This document shows positions 15,190 through 22,405 of a DNA stretch of 31,297 nucleotides, one piece after another. This DNA is from Draconibacterium orientale (GTDB lineage Bacteria > Bacteroidota > Bacteroidia > Bacteroidales > UBA12170). The notes beneath the pieces are model-generated. The model searched no databases. It was not told where the DNA came from and worked only from the letters and a program-made list of their open reading frames with translations. How positions within the stretch are numbered: position 1 is the stretch's first letter; each line of letters opens with the position of its first letter. The stretch covers positions 1-31,297 of the forward strand of contig DYSK01000006.1 in the NCBI GenBank assembly GCA_020718315.1. The letters are read 5' to 3'. A program made the position numbers and the translations under genes.

Positions 15190-16254
15190 GTGTTGAATAT
15201 ACTGAGAGTAATTTTATTTCCCTTGGCAGTCGTTTATGGACTGTTTGTAGGAATTCGAAACAAGCTTTTTGACTGGGGAATTTTGCCACAAAGAAGCCAT
15301 CCAATACCAATTATTGGAATTGGCAATTTGAGCATGGGCGGAACTGGAAAAACTCCCCTTACTGAATATATTGTTCGGTTATTGCAAACCGATTATAGAA
15401 TTGCTACGCTCAGCCGAGGATATGGACGAAAAACAAAGGGTTTTGTTTTGGCCGACGAAAATGCAAATGCAATTATTTTAGGCGATGAAAGTGCTCAATA
15501 CACCACTAAGTTCCCAAATATTGCAGTAGCTGTTGATGCAAACAGAAATAGAGGTGTTGATATGCTGCGAAAAAGCAAACCAAATTTAGACGTCATCCTT
15601 TTAGACGACGCTTTTCAGCATCGTTACATTCGCGCGGGACTTTCTATCTTACTTACCGACTTCTATCATTTATATTCGGACGATTATATTTTTCCAAGTG
15701 GAACCTTGCGCGAGTCGCGTAGCGGCGCAAAACGTGCAGATATTGTTGTGGTTACAAAAACGCCTACCGTTTTATCGCCAATCACCCGAAGAAGGATTTC
15801 CCAAGCCTTAAAGCTGAAAAACAAGCAACTGCTTTTGTTTTCAAAAATCGACTATGGCTTGTTGACTCCATTTTCAAAGTCAAATCCCTACCCATTAAGA
15901 AAACAATATTCGCATATTTTATTGTTTACAGGCATTGCCAACAATTATCCTTTACAGGATCATTTACGACAATTTTGTTCCGACTTAAGTGTTTTGACAT
16001 TTTCAGACCATCATAATTATACGGGAAATGATATCCGGCAAATTTTGAAAGCTTTTGAGGATATCTTCAGTAAAAATAAAATCTTAGTTACAACCGAAAA
16101 GGATGCGATGCGGTTAAAAGCGCGGCAAGCGCATTCTGCTTTTGACGAAATCCCTTTTTATTATGTTCCTATTTTTACTGCGTTTCACAATGGCGATCAA
16201 GAGAAATTTTCGAAAGCAATAAAAGGATATATTGGTGGGATGAATAAAAAATAA
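15190..16254 (+). CDS. lpxK: Tetraacyldisaccharide 4'-kinase
   Basis: A 354-residue LpxK, the inner-membrane kinase that adds the 4'-phosphate to the lipid A disaccharide precursor. An N-terminal membrane segment (about 4-22) is followed by the P-loop in IGIGNLSMGGTGKTPLTEYI (42-61) and the DAFQHRYIRAGLSILLTD segment (about 140-157) of the catalytic site. Start is GTG at 15190: an in-frame TAA lies at 15178-15180, so there is no room for an earlier ATG; only a TTG one codon later competes. It is divergent from the Nif3-like gene with 118 bases between starts and convergent with tcdA. A monocistronic unit, as usual in Bacteroidota. Confidence 0.95.
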   Translation: MLNILRVILFPLAVVYGLFVGIRNKLFDWGILPQRSHPIPIIGIGNLSMGGTGKTPLTEYIVRLLQTDYRIATLSRGYGRKTKGFVLADENANAIILGDESAQYTTKFPNIAVAVDANRNRGVDMLRKSKPNLDVILLDDAFQHRYIRAGLSILLTDFYHLYSDDYIFPSGTLRESRSGAKRADIVVVTKTPTVLSPITRRRISQALKLKNKQLLLFSKIDYGLLTPFSKSNPYPLRKQYSHILLFTGIANNYPLQDHLRQFCSDLSVLTFSDHHNYTGNDIRQILKAFEDIFSKNKILVTTEKDAMRLKARQAHSAFDEIPFYYVPIFTAFHNGDQEKFSKAIKGYIGGMNKK

Positions 16255-16330
16255 AATAGGCGGTTTTGTTCCTCAATAACTTTTATGACAAAGAAACTTA
16301 CCCAGGCCAATTAAAAAACTGGTATCAGTA

Positions 16331-17056
16331 TTATTTTTCGTTGGGCGACTTTAATAAGTCGCGGATAACCACGGAAGCCATAAAATTTCCAAAAATAGCA
16401 GGCATATAAGAGATAGTGCCTACGGTTGTTTTTTTATTTGCCTCGCCTTCAACAAAAATCACGCTTCTTGGATCGATAAGTTCGGTGGAAAAAACAACAG
16501 GGAATCCTTCGTAAACACCTAAATGGTGAAGTCGTTTTCTTAAAATTCGTGCCAGCTTATCATTGAACGATTTGGAAATATCAGCGATTTGTACTTTTGT
16601 AGGATCGGTTTTTCCTCCAGCGCCCATCGAACTTACCAATCGATGCCCATTTTTTAGTGCCGCCTGAATAAGAAAAATTTTTGGAGCCAATGTGTCGATA
16701 GCGTCTACAACGTAATCATATTTATGCGCCACTATTTCTTCTATACGCGCATCGTGGATATATTCTTTTATTTCATGAATGCGAATAGACGGATTTATAT
16801 CTAAAAGGCGGTTTTTCATGAGTTCTACTTTCGATTTCCCTTCGGTACTTTTTAGAGCCAAAAGTTGCCTATTCCGATTGCTTGGATGAATGGTGTCGTT
16901 GTCAATAATCGTAAGTTCACCAATGCCGGCACGCGCCAATTGTTCAGCGGCATAAGCTCCTACACCGCCCATTCCAACCACCAAAACGTGTTTTTGAGCC
17001 AAAAGATTTAAGCCATCTTTTCCTATCAATAATTCAGTACGTTCTTGCCAATGCAT
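16331..17056 (-). CDS. tcdA: tRNA threonylcarbamoyladenosine dehydratase (TcdA/CsdL, E1-like)
   Basis: A 241-residue ThiF/MoeB-fold enzyme that uses ATP to cyclise t6A to ct6A at position 37 of ANN-decoding tRNAs. The Rossmann motif VLVVGMGGVGAYAAEQLARA is at 24-43 and is followed by TIIDNDTIHPSNRNRQLLAL (49-68), holding the Asp and Arg residues that bind ATP. GAGGKTDPTKVQIADIS (about 145-161) is typical of the TcdA branch rather than MoeB or ThiF. There is no C-terminal rhodanese domain and no CxxC zinc pairs, which also favours TcdA. Length is slightly below the E. coli enzyme. It is convergent with lpxK and tandem with gapA upstream, a terminator in between. Confidence 0.93.
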   Translation of the reverse strand: MHWQERTELLIGKDGLNLLAQKHVLVVGMGGVGAYAAEQLARAGIGELTIIDNDTIHPSNRNRQLLALKSTEGKSKVELMKNRLLDINPSIRIHEIKEYIHDARIEEIVAHKYDYVVDAIDTLAPKIFLIQAALKNGHRLVSSMGAGGKTDPTKVQIADISKSFNDKLARILRKRLHHLGVYEGFPVVFSTELIDPRSVIFVEGEANKKTTVGTISYMPAIFGNFMASVVIRDLLKSPNEK

Positions 17057-17100
17057 TCTTTTCGACTTTGTTGCAAAATAAGCCCATTTGTATGGAAATA

Positions 17101-17135
17101 AAAAATCTCATCCACCGAAAGTGAATGAGATTTTT
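17101..17135 (-). terminator. Rho-independent terminator after gapA
   Basis: A 15-base stem, AAAAATCTCATCCAC against GTGAATGAGATTTTT, with one mismatch and loop CGAAA. It lies 17 bases past the gapA stop and, read on the minus strand, ends in a T-run before tcdA. Confidence 0.85.
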
Positions 17136-17152
17136 CTTGGATGAAGCATAGA

Positions 17153-18160
17153 TTACTTCACTGTGTTCATGTATTGAATCAATTCAACAACTTTTGTAGA
17201 ATAGCCCATTTCGTTGTCGTACCAAGAAACTACTTTTACAAAATGATCGTTTAATGAAATTCCGGCTTCGGCGTCGAAAATAGAAGTGCACGTTGCGCCA
17301 ACAAAATCTTGCGAAACAACAGCGTCTTCGGTATAGGCCAAAACTCCTTTCAATTCATTTTCCGAAGCATGTTTCATGGCTTTTTTGATCTCTTCGTAAG
17401 TGGCCCCTTTTTCCAATTTACAGGTCAAATCTACCACCGAAACATTTCCGGTTGGAACACGGAAAGCCATTCCGGTTAATTTTCCGTTTAAAGAGGGAAT
17501 CACTTTTCCTACTGCTTTAGCAGCTCCGGTAGAGCTTGGGATGATATTTAAAGAAGCTGCACGTCCGCCACGCCAATCTTTCATGCTTGGGCCGTCAACA
17601 GTTTTTTGAGTTGCAGTCATCGAGTGAACGGTTGTCATCAAACCTTCGGTGATACCAAAATTATCGTGCAAAACTTTAGCTACGGGCGCCAAACAGTTTG
17701 TGGTGCATGATGCATTTGAAACCACATTCATATCGGCGCGGTATGTTTTGTTGTTAACTCCCATCACAAACATGGGCGTATCGTCTTTTGATGGTGCCGA
17801 CAGTACAACTTTTTTAGCTCCGGCATCTAAGTGACCTTGCGCAGTCTCTTTTGTTAAGAACAAACCTGTTGACTCAACAACGTATTCAGCTCCTACTTCG
17901 CTCCATTTTAGGTTTGCCGGATTTTTTTCGGCGGTAACGCGGATTTTCTTGCCGTTCACAACCAATTTGCCGTCTTCCACACTCACTTCGCCATCAAAAC
18001 GACCGTGAATAGAGTCGTAGCGCAACATATAAGCCATATAATCGACATCGATTAAATCGTTGATTCCAACAATTTCAACATTTGCTTGTTTCATCGCAGC
18101 ACGAAAAACCAAGCGACCGATTCTCCCGAACCCGTTAATTCCAATTTTAATTGTAGACAT
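17153..18160 (-). CDS. gapA: Glyceraldehyde-3-phosphate dehydrogenase, type I
   Basis: A 335-residue glycolytic GAPDH that oxidises glyceraldehyde 3-phosphate to 1,3-bisphosphoglycerate. The nucleotide-binding loop INGFGRIGR is at 8-16, and GINDLIDVD (32-40) gives the Asp that favours NAD. The catalytic motif SNASCTTNCLAP (148-159) holds Cys152, paired with His179 in TTVHSMTATQ. The C-terminal WYDNEMGYS motif is intact. Length is normal. It is transcribed alone, from a well-formed promoter about 45 bases upstream, to a strong terminator. Confidence 0.98.
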   Translation of the reverse strand: MSTIKIGINGFGRIGRLVFRAAMKQANVEIVGINDLIDVDYMAYMLRYDSIHGRFDGEVSVEDGKLVVNGKKIRVTAEKNPANLKWSEVGAEYVVESTGLFLTKETAQGHLDAGAKKVVLSAPSKDDTPMFVMGVNNKTYRADMNVVSNASCTTNCLAPVAKVLHDNFGITEGLMTTVHSMTATQKTVDGPSMKDWRGGRAASLNIIPSSTGAAKAVGKVIPSLNGKLTGMAFRVPTGNVSVVDLTCKLEKGATYEEIKKAMKHASENELKGVLAYTEDAVVSQDFVGATCTSIFDAEAGISLNDHFVKVVSWYDNEMGYSTKVVELIQYMNTVK

Positions 18161-18204
18161 AATATATTCTATTTTAATGAATTAATTTCTTTTATTTCGA
18201 ACAT

Positions 18205-18236
18205 CAAAAATACCTAATATTTATACATGATGCCAA
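18205..18236 (-). promoter_or_regulatory. gapA promoter, Bacteroidota type
   Basis: On the minus strand TTG (18236-18234) stands 21 bases before TATTTTTG (18212-18205), matching the -33/-7 layout of Bacteroidota housekeeping promoters. The transcription start would fall near 18199, leaving a leader of about 40 bases before the ATG at 18160. Confidence 0.6.
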
Positions 18237-18296
18237 GTGATAGCCTAACATTATTTACGCAAACGATTTCGGAAACATGTGATTGTGAACGAATTG

Positions 18297-18944
18297 TTAT
18301 TTCCGTCCAAAGTCGGCCGGAATTTCGCCCCATTGCTTGGTATCCCATTTCAATACTTTGTTCGAATAACTGTTGTTGCGCAGCCAAAACAACGCTCTGT
18401 CTATAAGTTTAAAAAGATTTTCGTTTTTGGCGCTTCTTTCCAATTTCGTATTGATTTGTTTTTTTCTAAGCCAGCTTAGGGCTGTCATGGAGTCGGAATA
18501 AATAGGGATGGCTGAATTTTGTTTTTTAAGATAAGCCAATGCGTGAATAAGGGCGAGAAATTCGCCAAGATTTACGGTTCCTTCCGGAAAAGGACCAAGA
18601 TGAAAAAGTTGTATTCCTGATTTTGTATCTACTCCTCGGTATTCCAAAATTCCGGGATTTCCGCTGCAAGCGGCATCAACCGAAATACTGTCCCATTCTA
18701 TTTGTTCTTTTCCTAGATTTATTGAAAAGGCAGCCGATTCTTCGAAAATTTCGGATTGAGATCGTTTCATGAAATCGGCCGGATTTCCTTTTAATGCATT
18801 TTTTGCCATTTCTAAACTTGGAAAAGATTTATAAACAGCGGCATTAAAATCTTTTATCTGAAGCTGACATTCTGCCCATGTTTCATAAACACCTGGCTTT
18901 TTCCCCTTCCAGACGGTATAATATTTTTTTTTGGCCTTGCTCAT
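18297..18944 (-). CDS. Ribonuclease H1 with N-terminal hybrid-binding domain
   Basis: A 215-residue RNase H1 that cuts the RNA strand of RNA-DNA hybrids. Start at 18944 (MSKAKKKYYTVWKGKKPGVY) begins directly at the small hybrid-binding (viroplasmin-like) domain, residues 5-50; the longer frame from 19058 adds 38 residues unlike the family and overlaps the divergent promoter region. The catalytic domain runs from about 84 to 215 with Asp90 (SVDAACSGNPG), Glu128 (GEFLAL), Asp151 (YSDSMTAL) and Asp211 near the end (WGEIPADFGRK). The spacings of 38, 23 and 60 residues match the four catalytic acids of Bacillus halodurans RNase H1. It has the Bacteroidota/Firmicutes build, not that of E. coli RnhA. 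A -7 element ends only 8 bases before the ATG, so the mRNA may be nearly leaderless. Confidence 0.93.
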   Translation of the reverse strand: MSKAKKKYYTVWKGKKPGVYETWAECQLQIKDFNAAVYKSFPSLEMAKNALKGNPADFMKRSQSEIFEESAAFSINLGKEQIEWDSISVDAACSGNPGILEYRGVDTKSGIQLFHLGPFPEGTVNLGEFLALIHALAYLKKQNSAIPIYSDSMTALSWLRKKQINTKLERSAKNENLFKLIDRALFWLRNNSYSNKVLKWDTKQWGEIPADFGRK

Positions 18945-18952
18945 AGTGCGGG

Positions 18953-18960
18953 CAAAGGTA
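18953..18960 (-). promoter_or_regulatory. -7 promoter element just upstream of the RNase H1 gene
   Basis: TACCTTTG on the minus strand matches TAnnTTTG exactly and stops 8 bases before the ATG at 18944. No clear TTG is seen 19-21 bases farther upstream. If used, the transcript would start at or next to the start codon. Confidence 0.4.
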
Positions 18961-19080
18961 GAAAGAAAAACGATTGTGAAAAGTGTGACCGAGGAGCGCA
19001 AGACTATTTCTGCCAAAATTTCAGCCAAATGGCTTGGCACAATCCTTGCAAAACGCAATTACACAAAAAATGAAGACAGA

Positions 19081-19665
19081 ATGAAGTTAATACCGATACA
19101 GTCGTATTTTGAATTGCAAGAGAACCTAAAAAATCATCCAAATGCTTTTCTTTTGCTTTATAAGAGTGGTTCAAAAGTAAGTGAGTGCGCCTTCAATAAT
19201 ATTGAGAAGGCGACAGATAAAAATACAACGGTTTTTTGTGCAGATGTCAGTCAGGTTCGGGATATTCACCCCGTTTACGATATCAAAACAGCGCCCATTC
19301 TTTTGTCGTTTGAGGAAGGTGTTTTTAAGAATACTTTCAAAGGCTGTGATGAAGAAAATTTTTATGTTTCTGTATTTGAGCGAAATTTGTACGTGGCTCA
19401 GCATAAGGGAGAGGGTGAAAAAGCACAAAAGCGAGTTACTGTATTTTCCACACCGAGTTGTTCGTGGTGTACAACACTGAAAAATCATTTGAACATCCAT
19501 AAAATTAGATTTACCGACGTGGATGTTTCAAAAGATCAACGAGCAGCAGAGGCGATGGTAAAAAAGAGCGGACAACAAGGTGTTCCTCAGATTGATATCA
19601 ATGGCCAAATAATTGTTGGGTTCGATAAAAATAAAATAAATTTACTTTTGGGCATTGGCGCTTAA
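19081..19665 (+). CDS. Thioredoxin-like/glutaredoxin two-domain protein
   Basis: A 194-residue cytoplasmic protein built of two thioredoxin folds. The N-terminal half (1-105) lacks CxxC but has a single cysteine, Cys36, in YKSGSKVSECAFNN, placed where monothiol thioredoxin-like proteins such as YtxJ carry theirs; a cis-Pro-like TAPILL is at 70-75. The C-terminal half (117-191) is a glutaredoxin: FSTPSCSWCTTL with Cys127-Ser-Trp-Cys130, GQQGVPQIDI with the cis-proline near 169, and IIVGFDKNKI, as in NrdH/YruB-type proteins. The start at 19081 is preferred because the longer frame from 18931 begins in the divergent RNase H1 promoter region with an unrelated basic stretch. The electron donor and target are unknown. 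It is probably read into, or ends just before, the groES-like gene 46 bases downstream. Confidence 0.85.
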   Translation: MKLIPIQSYFELQENLKNHPNAFLLLYKSGSKVSECAFNNIEKATDKNTTVFCADVSQVRDIHPVYDIKTAPILLSFEEGVFKNTFKGCDEENFYVSVFERNLYVAQHKGEGEKAQKRVTVFSTPSCSWCTTLKNHLNIHKIRFTDVDVSKDQRAAEAMVKKSGQQGVPQIDINGQIIVGFDKNKINLLLGIGA

Positions 19666-19677
19666 CAGATACCTTTG
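19647..19677 (+). promoter_or_regulatory. Promoter of the groES-like gene
   Basis: TTTG (19647-19650), a 19-base spacer, then TACCTTTG (19670-19677): both Bacteroidota promoter elements at standard spacing. It overlaps the end of the glutaredoxin gene. The predicted start near 19684 gives a leader of about 28 bases. Confidence 0.7.
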
Positions 19678-19698
19678 CATTTTCAAATTAAAATAAAT

Positions 19699-19704
19699 AG
19701 GAGA
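19699..19704 (+). promoter_or_regulatory. Strong ribosome binding site of the groES-like gene
   Basis: AGGAGA, 7 bases before the ATG at 19712. Most genes in this window lack any such motif, as is usual in Bacteroidota, so this site stands out and may reflect high expression. Confidence 0.6.
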
Positions 19705-19711
19705 TAGATAT

Positions 19712-19999
19712 ATGAAAGAGTTACAACCATTGAACGACAATGTTTTGTTGGATATTTCGTCCAACAATGAAGAGCAAAAAACAGCATCAGGAATTATCAT
19801 TCCAAATTCCGCCAAAGAACAACCCGCTTATGCAAAAGTAGTGGCTGTTGGTGTAATTGAAAATGCCGGGATTCGCGAAGGAGATACCGTTTTTTACAAA
19901 CGTTTTGCAGGAACAGAAGTAGAGTTTGAAGGAAAGAAATACCTTTTCCTTCCGTATGCCGATGTTTTGGCAAAGATTGTTGAAACAGAAGAAATCTAA
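19712..19999 (+). CDS. GroES-like co-chaperonin, not followed by groEL
   Basis: A 95-residue GroES/Cpn10-family protein. It has the opening strand LQPLNDNVLLDI (4-15), the mobile loop KTASGIIIPNSAKE (23-36) whose hydrophobic Ile-Ile-Ile contacts the GroEL apical domain, the KVVAVG strand (43-48), and the EGDTVFYKRFAGTEVEFEGK to LFLPYADVLAKI stretch that closes the beta-barrel. Length is normal. In most bacteria groES directly precedes groEL. Here it is followed after 18 bases by a terminator and then by a convergent dipeptidase gene, so it is a monocistronic copy. It may be a second GroES, or the only one with groEL placed elsewhere. It has its own promoter and an unusually good ribosome binding site. 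Symbol left blank because paralogy cannot be settled here. Confidence 0.9.
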   Translation: MKELQPLNDNVLLDISSNNEEQKTASGIIIPNSAKEQPAYAKVVAVGVIENAGIREGDTVFYKRFAGTEVEFEGKKYLFLPYADVLAKIVETEEI

Positions 20000-20017
20000 A
20001 AGAGTGATAAGAAAAGC

Positions 20018-20047
20018 AAAAAAGTCCGAAACTCGGACTTTTTTTTT
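20018..20047. terminator. Bidirectional terminator between groES-like and dipeptidase genes
   Basis: AAAAAAGTCCGA, loop AAC, TCGGACTTTTTT and further T's. Perfect 12-base stem with A-tract and T-tract on opposite sides, between convergent genes. Confidence 0.9.
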
Positions 20048-20052
20048 ATATC

Positions 20053-21276
20053 TTAACGTTTTGCGAATTTTTCGTTTTCTTTAAAAACACGCAGGAAATT
20101 CCCACCCCATATTTTAATAATTTCTTCTTCCGAATAGCCTCTACCAACAAGTTCGATTGTAATATTGGGCAATTCGCTGCTATCGAAACAATCTTCTACA
20201 CCGCCGCCTCCGTCAAAATCGGTTCCAATGCCCACATGATCAATTCCGGCAATTTTTACCATGTGATCGATATGATCCACAACATCTTGCACGGTGGCCA
20301 AAACGGGAGGAAATAATTTGTTGATGGAACGCCAAGCCTGACCAGCTTCTTTTTGTTGTTCCGTAGTCAGGTTCTCATAATTGTTGTATTTCTCGCGCAA
20401 AGACTGTCGCATACTGTCGGCTTGAGGATTTGTGGGCGTTTCTTTTACATACGAACTTAAAATACAAACCTGAGCAACGCCGCCGTTTTCGGCCAGTTTT
20501 TTTAACATATCGTCCGTTAAATTTCTTTGCGAATTGCAAACTGCTCGCGAGCTTGAATGAGAGGCAATAACAGGGGTTTTGCTTAGTGCCACTACATCGT
20601 AAAAGGCTTTGTCCGAAATATGAGAAACGTCGATCATCATTCCCACACGATTCATTTCCTGAACGACGTCTTTTCCAAAGTTGCTTAGTCCGTTGTGCTC
20701 TAAAGTATCGTTGCTGGAATCGCAAATGTCGTTGTTTTTTGTATGACAAAGTGTGATATAACGAGCGCCTCTCTCATAGAAATATTCGATGGCATTTAAA
20801 TCTTTTCCTATGGCATAACCGTTTTCAATTCCAATGTAAACCGCTCTTTTGTCTCTTTTTTCAATGGAATAAATATCGCTGGAATGATAGGCGATTTCGG
20901 CCAACTCAGGAAGTTTCCCTACTTTGGCATAGATGGAATCAAAAATCTGATTTGCTTTTGCAAAAGCCACCGCGTTGCCTAAAGAATCGCGCCGACCTTG
21001 TCCCAGAAAAACCGCCATAAAAATACCATCCAAACCGCCTTCTTTCATTCTTGGAAAATCCACTTTTGTCGAAGTTTCATGAGGATCGTGGCGAACAGAG
21101 ATATCAAAATCTTCTTGGGTGAGCAGCATAGGCGTGTCGGTGTGCGAATCGATAGTGATTGCTTTTTGGTGGATTCTTAGCGCCTTTGCAATTTGTTTTT
21201 CCTCCACGGTTTTGCACGAAGAAAGCATGCCCAATGTGATAAAGAATAGAAAGATTGTTTTAATGGCTTGTTTCAT
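20053..21276 (-). CDS. Membrane dipeptidase (renal dipeptidase, peptidase M19), lipoprotein
   Basis: A 407-residue zinc dipeptidase of the M19 family. The N-terminus has a signal ending in the lipobox LSSC, so Cys21 would be lipidated and the enzyme anchored in the envelope. Metal ligands are all present: His45 and Asp47 (IDSHTDTP), Glu151 (GIENGYAI), His219 (DVSHISDKAF) and His240 (IASHSSSRA), with Asp353 in GIGTDFDGGGG. Family members cleave dipeptides, including D-amino-acid ones; the substrate here is unknown. Nutrient peptide use or cell-wall peptide recycling are both possible. It is monocistronic, with a -7 element 31 bases upstream and a shared terminator downstream. Confidence 0.95.
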   Translation of the reverse strand: MKQAIKTIFLFFITLGMLSSCKTVEEKQIAKALRIHQKAITIDSHTDTPMLLTQEDFDISVRHDPHETSTKVDFPRMKEGGLDGIFMAVFLGQGRRDSLGNAVAFAKANQIFDSIYAKVGKLPELAEIAYHSSDIYSIEKRDKRAVYIGIENGYAIGKDLNAIEYFYERGARYITLCHTKNNDICDSSNDTLEHNGLSNFGKDVVQEMNRVGMMIDVSHISDKAFYDVVALSKTPVIASHSSSRAVCNSQRNLTDDMLKKLAENGGVAQVCILSSYVKETPTNPQADSMRQSLREKYNNYENLTTEQQKEAGQAWRSINKLFPPVLATVQDVVDHIDHMVKIAGIDHVGIGTDFDGGGGVEDCFDSSELPNITIELVGRGYSEEEIIKIWGGNFLRVFKENEKFAKR

Positions 21277-21307
21277 GGTTTATGTTTTTATGATTTTTGA
21301 AAAAAGG

Positions 21308-21315
21308 CAAATATA
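21308..21315 (-). promoter_or_regulatory. -7 promoter element for the dipeptidase gene
   Basis: TATATTTG on the minus strand matches TAnnTTTG, 31 bases before the ATG at 21276. No clear -33 TTG at the expected distance. Confidence 0.45.
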
Positions 21316-21634
21316 AAAGAATGCAAAATATGATTTTATAAGATTGATAATTTAATGTATGGGTTTTTCCTAAGCTCTTTTTGTCGAGTTCGCTGAAGTC
21401 AATTTTAGCGCAGCATAAAGGCGATTCTTATTTCTGAGGCAGCATTCTTGTTTTTAATGAAGAGGGTGGATTTGCTTTTTTACAGAATCTCTCATCATCA
21501 TTTCATTTTACTTCTAAAAATCCGATCTACATTATGCCTAAATTATGAGAGAATAGACAATTAGCCGAGAATTCAAATTAAGAAATTTTATGAATAAAAT
21601 CGATCCATTGGAGATATAAACACGCTAAAACATT
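21316..21634. other. Divergent intergenic region without a gene
   Basis: Most of the 388-base gap between the dipeptidase and coaX genes. I find no open frame of use, no RNA gene and no repeat. Stops occur in all six frames. Apart from the two flanking promoter elements, only a weak 8-base inverted repeat (TCTCTCAT at 21488 and ATGAGAGA at 21545) is seen. Confidence 0.5.
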
Positions 21635-21642
21635 TACTTTTG
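21635..21642 (+). promoter_or_regulatory. -7 promoter element for the coaX operon
   Basis: TACTTTTG matches TAnnTTTG, 22 bases before the coaX ATG. A TTG lies 24 bases upstream, a little beyond the usual spacing. Likely drives the five-gene run to 26956. Confidence 0.5.
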
Positions 21643-21664
21643 CCACTCATATTTATTCAGTATT

Positions 21665-22405
21665 ATGCATAACCTTATTCTCGATTTTGGAAATACACTT
21701 TATAAGGGGGCGATCTTTGAGCAATCGAATTTGCTTTTCAGATTTTCGGGAACAAAAATGCAAATACAGGATTTAGTCGATTTGAAAAAAAATTACCCGA
21801 ATATAAGCAAGGTCTTGCTTTCGAGTGTTGTTGATATTCCTGAAGAACTGCTTAATTTTTTGCAAACTAATTTTGATTTTCAGGAACTGACGCATCAAAC
21901 GCCTCTTCCAATAATAAATCTTTATGAAACGCCCGAAACGCTGGGAAAAGACAGATTGGCAGCCGTAGTGGGCGCTTTCCAGTTTTTCCCAAAACAGAAT
22001 GTTTTGGTAGTGGATGCAGGCAGTTCCATTACGTACGATATGATTACAAAAGAAGGCCATTATCTAGGTGGAGGAATCAGTTTGGGGGTAGAAATGAGGT
22101 TCAAAGCATTGCATCATTTTACAAAAAAACTCCCGCTGATTGTCAATACGGAAGAGAAAACGGAATTGATAGGAAAAACCACACGCGATTCGATCCTATC
22201 GGGGGTTTTAAATGGAGTTTGTGCCGAAGTGGATGGGATAATAAATCAGTACAAGCAAAAATTCCCCGACCTTTTAGTTTTAATTACTGGCGGTAATTTA
22301 AAACATTTTGATAAGAACTTAAAAAATAACATCTTTGCAGCGGAAAATTTAGTGCTACAAGGCTTAAATTTCATACTCAATTACAATGATAAAAAACAAG
22401 CTTAA
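21665..22405 (+). CDS. coaX: Type III pantothenate kinase
   Basis: A 246-residue CoaX, which phosphorylates pantothenate in the first step of coenzyme A synthesis. It has the phosphate-binding DFGNT at 7-11, GKDRLAAVVGA at 94-104, and the catalytic VVDAGSSITYDMI at 115-127 with Asp117, followed by YLGGGISLGVEMR (133-145). Type III kinases are insensitive to CoA feedback and need a monovalent cation. It is the first gene of a five-gene envelope operon and its last 20 bases overlap the next gene. The 3' end is Lys-rich and AT-rich because it doubles as the start region of the downstream signal peptide. Confidence 0.95.
   Translation: MHNLILDFGNTLYKGAIFEQSNLLFRFSGTKMQIQDLVDLKKNYPNISKVLLSSVVDIPEELLNFLQTNFDFQELTHQTPLPIINLYETPETLGKDRLAAVVGAFQFFPKQNVLVVDAGSSITYDMITKEGHYLGGGISLGVEMRFKALHHFTKKLPLIVNTEEKTELIGKTTRDSILSGVLNGVCAEVDGIINQYKQKFPDLLVLITGGNLKHFDKNLKNNIFAAENLVLQGLNFILNYNDKKQA

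Noticed and set aside
18931..19080. N-terminal extension of the glutaredoxin gene and of RNase H1 (start at 19058) overlapping each other
   Set aside because: Both extensions read the same divergent promoter region on opposite strands. The basic segments resemble neither family, and both proteins start cleanly at 19081 and 18944.
20375..20749. 124-codon minus-strand open frame inside the dipeptidase gene
   Set aside because: Shadow frame within the M19 catalytic region; Arg/Gln-rich with no recognisable domain.
21361..21600. Possible gene remnant or small RNA in the dipeptidase-coaX gap
   Set aside because: Frames are closed every 20 codons or fewer; the fragments match no family I recognise; no promoter-terminator pair encloses the stretch.
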